This document shows, piece after piece, positions 5,127-6,662 of a stretch of DNA of 6,662 nt (position 1 is its first letter; the number at the start of each line of letters is the position of its first letter). Made by a program: the position numbers and the translations under genes. The stretch comes from Bacillota bacterium. Lineage in GTDB: Bacteria > Bacillota > Clostridia > Christensenellales > QAND01. The notes under the pieces were generated by a model. It saw only the letters and a program-made list of their open reading frames with translations. It did not search any database and was not told the origin of the DNA. The DNA is taken from the NCBI GenBank assembly GCA_019415425.1, contig DXZF01000011.1, forward strand, positions 1 to 6,662, in the 5' to 3' direction.

Positions 5127-5265
5127 ATATAGACGGCATAGAAAGAAGCTGCACACGGCTGTGCACCGCTTTGGTGCGCCTGCCGCCGCGCAGCTCGTAC
5201 CTCCACACTACCCAGCACGGCAACGCCATCAATTCAGATGGTACGTGTTGTCTGTTCGTCTCCAT
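5125..5265 (-). pseudogene. N-terminal fragment of a phage/plasmid primase-like protein
   Basis: The reading frame of 46 codons contains PSELMALPCWVVWRYELRGG followed by RRTK. This closely resembles the opening of large primase or primase-polymerase/helicase proteins from phages and integrative elements, which typically begin 'P-x-E-L-x-x-L-x-x-WV-x-W-r-y-E-x-R-x-G-K-x-T-K-V-P-Y'. Here the similarity stops after TK (residue 32). A short unrelated tail and a TAG follow, and the next gene begins at once. Several hundred residues are missing, so this is best read as the remnant of a deletion or recombination. It could alternatively be a real small protein. AAAAGGGG (5270-5277) lies four bases before the ATG, and the frame overlaps the upstream 57-residue gene by 32 bases. 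Confidence 0.55.
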
Positions 5266-5407
5266 GCGTCCCCTTTTGTGCCAGTTCGTTCCATCGCTCC
5301 GGTCCGATGTCGTACCGGGTAAGCAATTCCGGGTTGATGTCGTACTGGGCAAACAGTTCCGGGCTGATCTGGCAGCAGCTCATCCCCGCATCCTTGATAT
5401 TTTTCAT
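5234..5407 (-). CDS. 57-residue protein with three 10-residue repeats
   Basis: This small protein has no family I recognise. It begins MKNIKDAGMSCCQ and then contains three 10-residue units: SPELFAQYDI (15-24), NPELLTRYDI (25-34) and a degenerate GPERWNELAQ (35-44). The first two are also similar as DNA, in a 30-base tandem repeat. Its ATG overlaps the stop of the excisionase-like gene by four bases (ATGA), a classic sign of translational coupling, and its end overlaps the primase-like fragment. Conservation of codon phase in the repeats and the operon fit support a real gene. The YDI-PE pattern suggests short helices; a role in protein binding would be a guess. Confidence 0.65.
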   Translation of the reverse strand: MKNIKDAGMSCCQISPELFAQYDINPELLTRYDIGPERWNELAQKGTHGDEQTTRTI

Positions 5408-5619
5408 GCCTCAATCCCCCTGTATCTGGCAAAGTCCTGCGCGGCCTGCTGCCGGTTCTCCTCCATCCGCTGCACAAGCAAGTGCTGTAGTGCCTCCACA
5501 TCAAACATGCGTTTTGCCCCCGCCTTGTAGTAGGGATACCGTCCCTGTATGGCGCCCGTGCGCAACTCGTACTCTGATAGCCCCGTCAATCTTGCGGCCT
5601 CCTTGATGTTTACCAGCAT
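5404..5619 (-). CDS. Excisionase-like (MerR-type) HTH DNA-binding protein
   Basis: This 71-residue protein has an N-terminal winged-helix domain of the excisionase/MerR type (about residues 3-48). It runs through NIKEAARLTGLSEYELRTGAI, then the RYPYYKAGAKRMFDVEAL block, which matches the usual 'P-x-x-r-x-G-x-x-r-x-f-d-x-x-x-L' ending of these domains. The charged helix VQRMEENRQQAAQDFARYR follows. The ATG at 5617-5619 has GGAAGGAGG (5630-5638) ten bases upstream. It overlaps the preceding gene by ten bases and the next by four. Such proteins act as recombination directionality factors or as small regulators on mobile elements. No integrase is visible in the window, so excision control is only a possibility. 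Confidence 0.75.
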   Translation of the reverse strand: MLVNIKEAARLTGLSEYELRTGAIQGRYPYYKAGAKRMFDVEALQHLLVQRMEENRQQAAQDFARYRGIEA

Positions 5620-5906
5620 GATGCAATGGCCTCCTTCCGTTCCTGTCCTTGTATCGTTTCCGCGATATAACAAAATGCATCGTTGAGGTAGTGCAGGGTA
5701 TGCAGTTCGGTGCTACGGTTCGAATTCTGTGTACGCTGTAAGTCCGACATTTTCACGCCCAGCATGTACAGCAGACGGTCCATAACGTCCATTTGTGATG
5801 TATGCGGCGATGGGTCAAACAGGCTGTCCACCAGTGTTTTTGTTTGCGGCATGATGTCTATCAGGGTTTTAATTTCCGGGGTGATATCCACGTTGTAGTT
5901 CTGCAT
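5610..5906 (-). CDS. Hypothetical protein, 98 residues
   Basis: I do not recognise this family. The protein has a helical-looking N-terminal part (ITPEIKTLIDIMPQTKTLVDSLF) and a second half with MDRLLYMLGVKMSDLQ and STELHTLHYLNDAFCYIAETI. There is no signal peptide or membrane segment. The ATG at 5904-5906 has AGGAGGG (5914-5920) seven bases upstream, and the preceding gene ends just inside this leader. The overlap with the excisionase-like gene and the good ribosome binding site support a real gene in the operon, but the sequence gives no function. Confidence 0.7.
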   Translation of the reverse strand: MQNYNVDITPEIKTLIDIMPQTKTLVDSLFDPSPHTSQMDVMDRLLYMLGVKMSDLQRTQNSNRSTELHTLHYLNDAFCYIAETIQGQERKEAIASCW

Positions 5907-5909
5907 CCT

Positions 5910-6220
5910 TTATCCCTCCTGTACGGCTCTGTTCTGCCTTGCGTTTCGCAGCGCCTCTGCTCTGGCTGCTTTCTGTGTTTCGGTAAGCGGGGCGCACTTT
6001 CTGGTGGGGTTGATGCGCACCCACACTTTGGGAATCTCATAGGTTGCCCCTTCTGCGCTGATTTCCCGATGGCTTCGTTGTAATTTAACGCCTTGCACAC
6101 CCTTCGCGACTAATTCCCCAGCCGCTTTTTCAATCTGCTGTTATACGTGTACACCGTCGCAAACTCGCCCGCCTCGTCAAAGCGGATAATGGTTTCGCGT
6201 TCTTCTCTGGTCAGATGCAT
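5910..6220 (-). pseudogene. Frameshifted small element gene (two overlapping-phase parts)
   Basis: The gene begins at ATG 6218-6220 with AGGAGG (6228-6233) seven bases upstream, and reads MHLTREERETIIRFDEAGEF then ATVYTYNSRLKKRLGN before a TAG at 6110-6112. The -1 frame then continues from about 6116 as ELVAKGVQGVKLQRSHREIS, EGATYEIPKVWVRINPTRK and LTETQKAARAEALRNARQNR to a TAA at 5910. The two parts read as one protein (about 103 residues) if one G is added to the GGGG run at 6116-6119. 'TREER-TIIRF-EA-YTYN' and 'YEIPK-WVRINP-RK' recur together in small proteins of Firmicutes phages and integrative elements, of unknown function. It is either a disrupted gene or a sequencing error; no classical slippery heptamer is present. 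Confidence 0.65.
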
Positions 6221-6662
6221 TCTTTATCCTCCTGCGTGGTTAATCTTTGATAAGTCCCTCGCCCGGTTCTGTGCACAAGGGCTTTGATCGCTTCGTACCG
6301 CATCCCGAATTCCAGCAGCGTGCACACCTGTGCTTCCAACCGGGTTACTTCTGCGAGCTGATCAGCATTCAGCAGGGCGAGGGCATCCGCGTTCCTGTCT
6401 GCTCCTGCCGCCTTGCGCAGCTGCGGCGCTGTCAAGCCAACAGTGGCCTTGTAAATCAGGTTTGTGTATGCGGCAAACGCGTGGCCATGCATCCGTTCAT
6501 CCTCTCCGCTGTCTCTGATAGCGTCCGTTAGGCTGCGGCGCACAGGCGCTTTGACCGCCCGTTGTGCTTCCCGTCTGGTCAATTCCTGCCGCGCCTCGAA
6601 GAATCCGCGCACCAACGCTTTTTTAAAGCTTCGTACGGGTTCCGTGTTTTTTAGATAGGTGA
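6211..6662 (-). CDS. Phage-type regulatory protein, C-terminal part (5' end outside window)
   Basis: The frame is open from the right edge and shows 149 residues ending at TGA 6211-6213. It contains VRSFKKALVRGFFEARQEL, then SLTDAIRDSGEDERMHGHAF, YTNLIYKATVG, a helical segment with LTAPQLRKAAGADRNADAL, and EVTRLEAQVCTLLEFGMRY near the end. The combination of an 'FKKALV-F-AR' helix and 'LTDAIRDSGE-ERMHGHA-YTNLIYK' resembles C-terminal regions of phage regulators (Rha or antirepressor-like) in Firmicutes; this assignment is tentative. A TTG at 6613-6615 is in frame, but the reading continues upstream without a stop (TYLKNTEPVRSF), so the true start is probably beyond the window. It overlaps the next gene by ten bases. 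Confidence 0.6.
   Translation of the reverse strand, partial: TYLKNTEPVRSFKKALVRGFFEARQELTRREAQRAVKAPVRRSLTDAIRDSGEDERMHGHAFAAYTNLIYKATVGLTAPQLRKAAGADRNADALALLNADQLAEVTRLEAQVCTLLEFGMRYEAIKALVHRTGRGTYQRLTTQEDKECI

Noticed and set aside
5111..5218. Upstream in-frame extension of the winged-helix protein
   Set aside because: The extension would read through the AGGAGGGG ribosome binding site, is not domain-like and overlaps the primase-like fragment.
5229..5504. 91-codon minus-strand frame overlapping the excisionase-like gene
   Set aside because: It is out of phase with the excisionase-like, 57-residue and primase-like frames, each of which has better start signals or family similarity.
6110..6121. 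Programmed -1 frameshift at GGGGAAT
   Set aside because: The A-site codon AAT would re-pair poorly as GAA, and I see no X-XXY-YYZ heptamer; a one-base indel is simpler.

Overview
The window looks like a piece of a Firmicutes chromosome, probably Clostridia. This is inferred from strong AGGAGG-type ribosome binding sites, several TTG and GTG starts, AT-rich intergenic DNA between moderately GC-rich genes, and the protein families present. It holds a chromosomal-looking transporter gene on the left and phage- or integrative-element-like DNA on the right.

Layout. Positions 1-584 have no gene I can identify and include a very AT-rich stretch. Positions 585-1667 (+) encode an AbrB-family membrane protein with two repeated halves. 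Positions 1668-2103 are intergenic, with two terminator-like hairpins, an imperfect long inverted repeat and a good promoter. Positions 2104-3002 (+) hold a tight three-gene operon: a DUF4160 protein, a DUF2442 protein and a small XRE-type HTH regulator. It is organised like a toxin-antitoxin or other small accessory module. Convergent to it is a phage-type sigma-70 family factor (3110-3859, -).

Positions 3860-4774 form a 915-base gene-poor region. Its left part is AT-rich; its right part carries a chain of different short repeat families, most with an exact 12-base period. The region lies between the sigma gene and the 3' end of a small winged-helix protein gene resembling replication-initiator N-terminal domains. 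It is a candidate iteron-bearing origin or control region.

From the right edge to 4775 (-) runs a closely packed operon with mostly overlapping genes: a partial phage-regulator-like gene, a gene broken by an apparent one-base frameshift, a 98-aa unknown, an excisionase-like HTH protein, a 57-aa protein with three 10-residue repeats, a 46-aa fragment resembling the start of a phage primase, and the winged-helix protein. The frameshift and the primase fragment suggest that this element is decaying or has been rearranged. No integrase, attachment site, tRNA or CRISPR array is visible.
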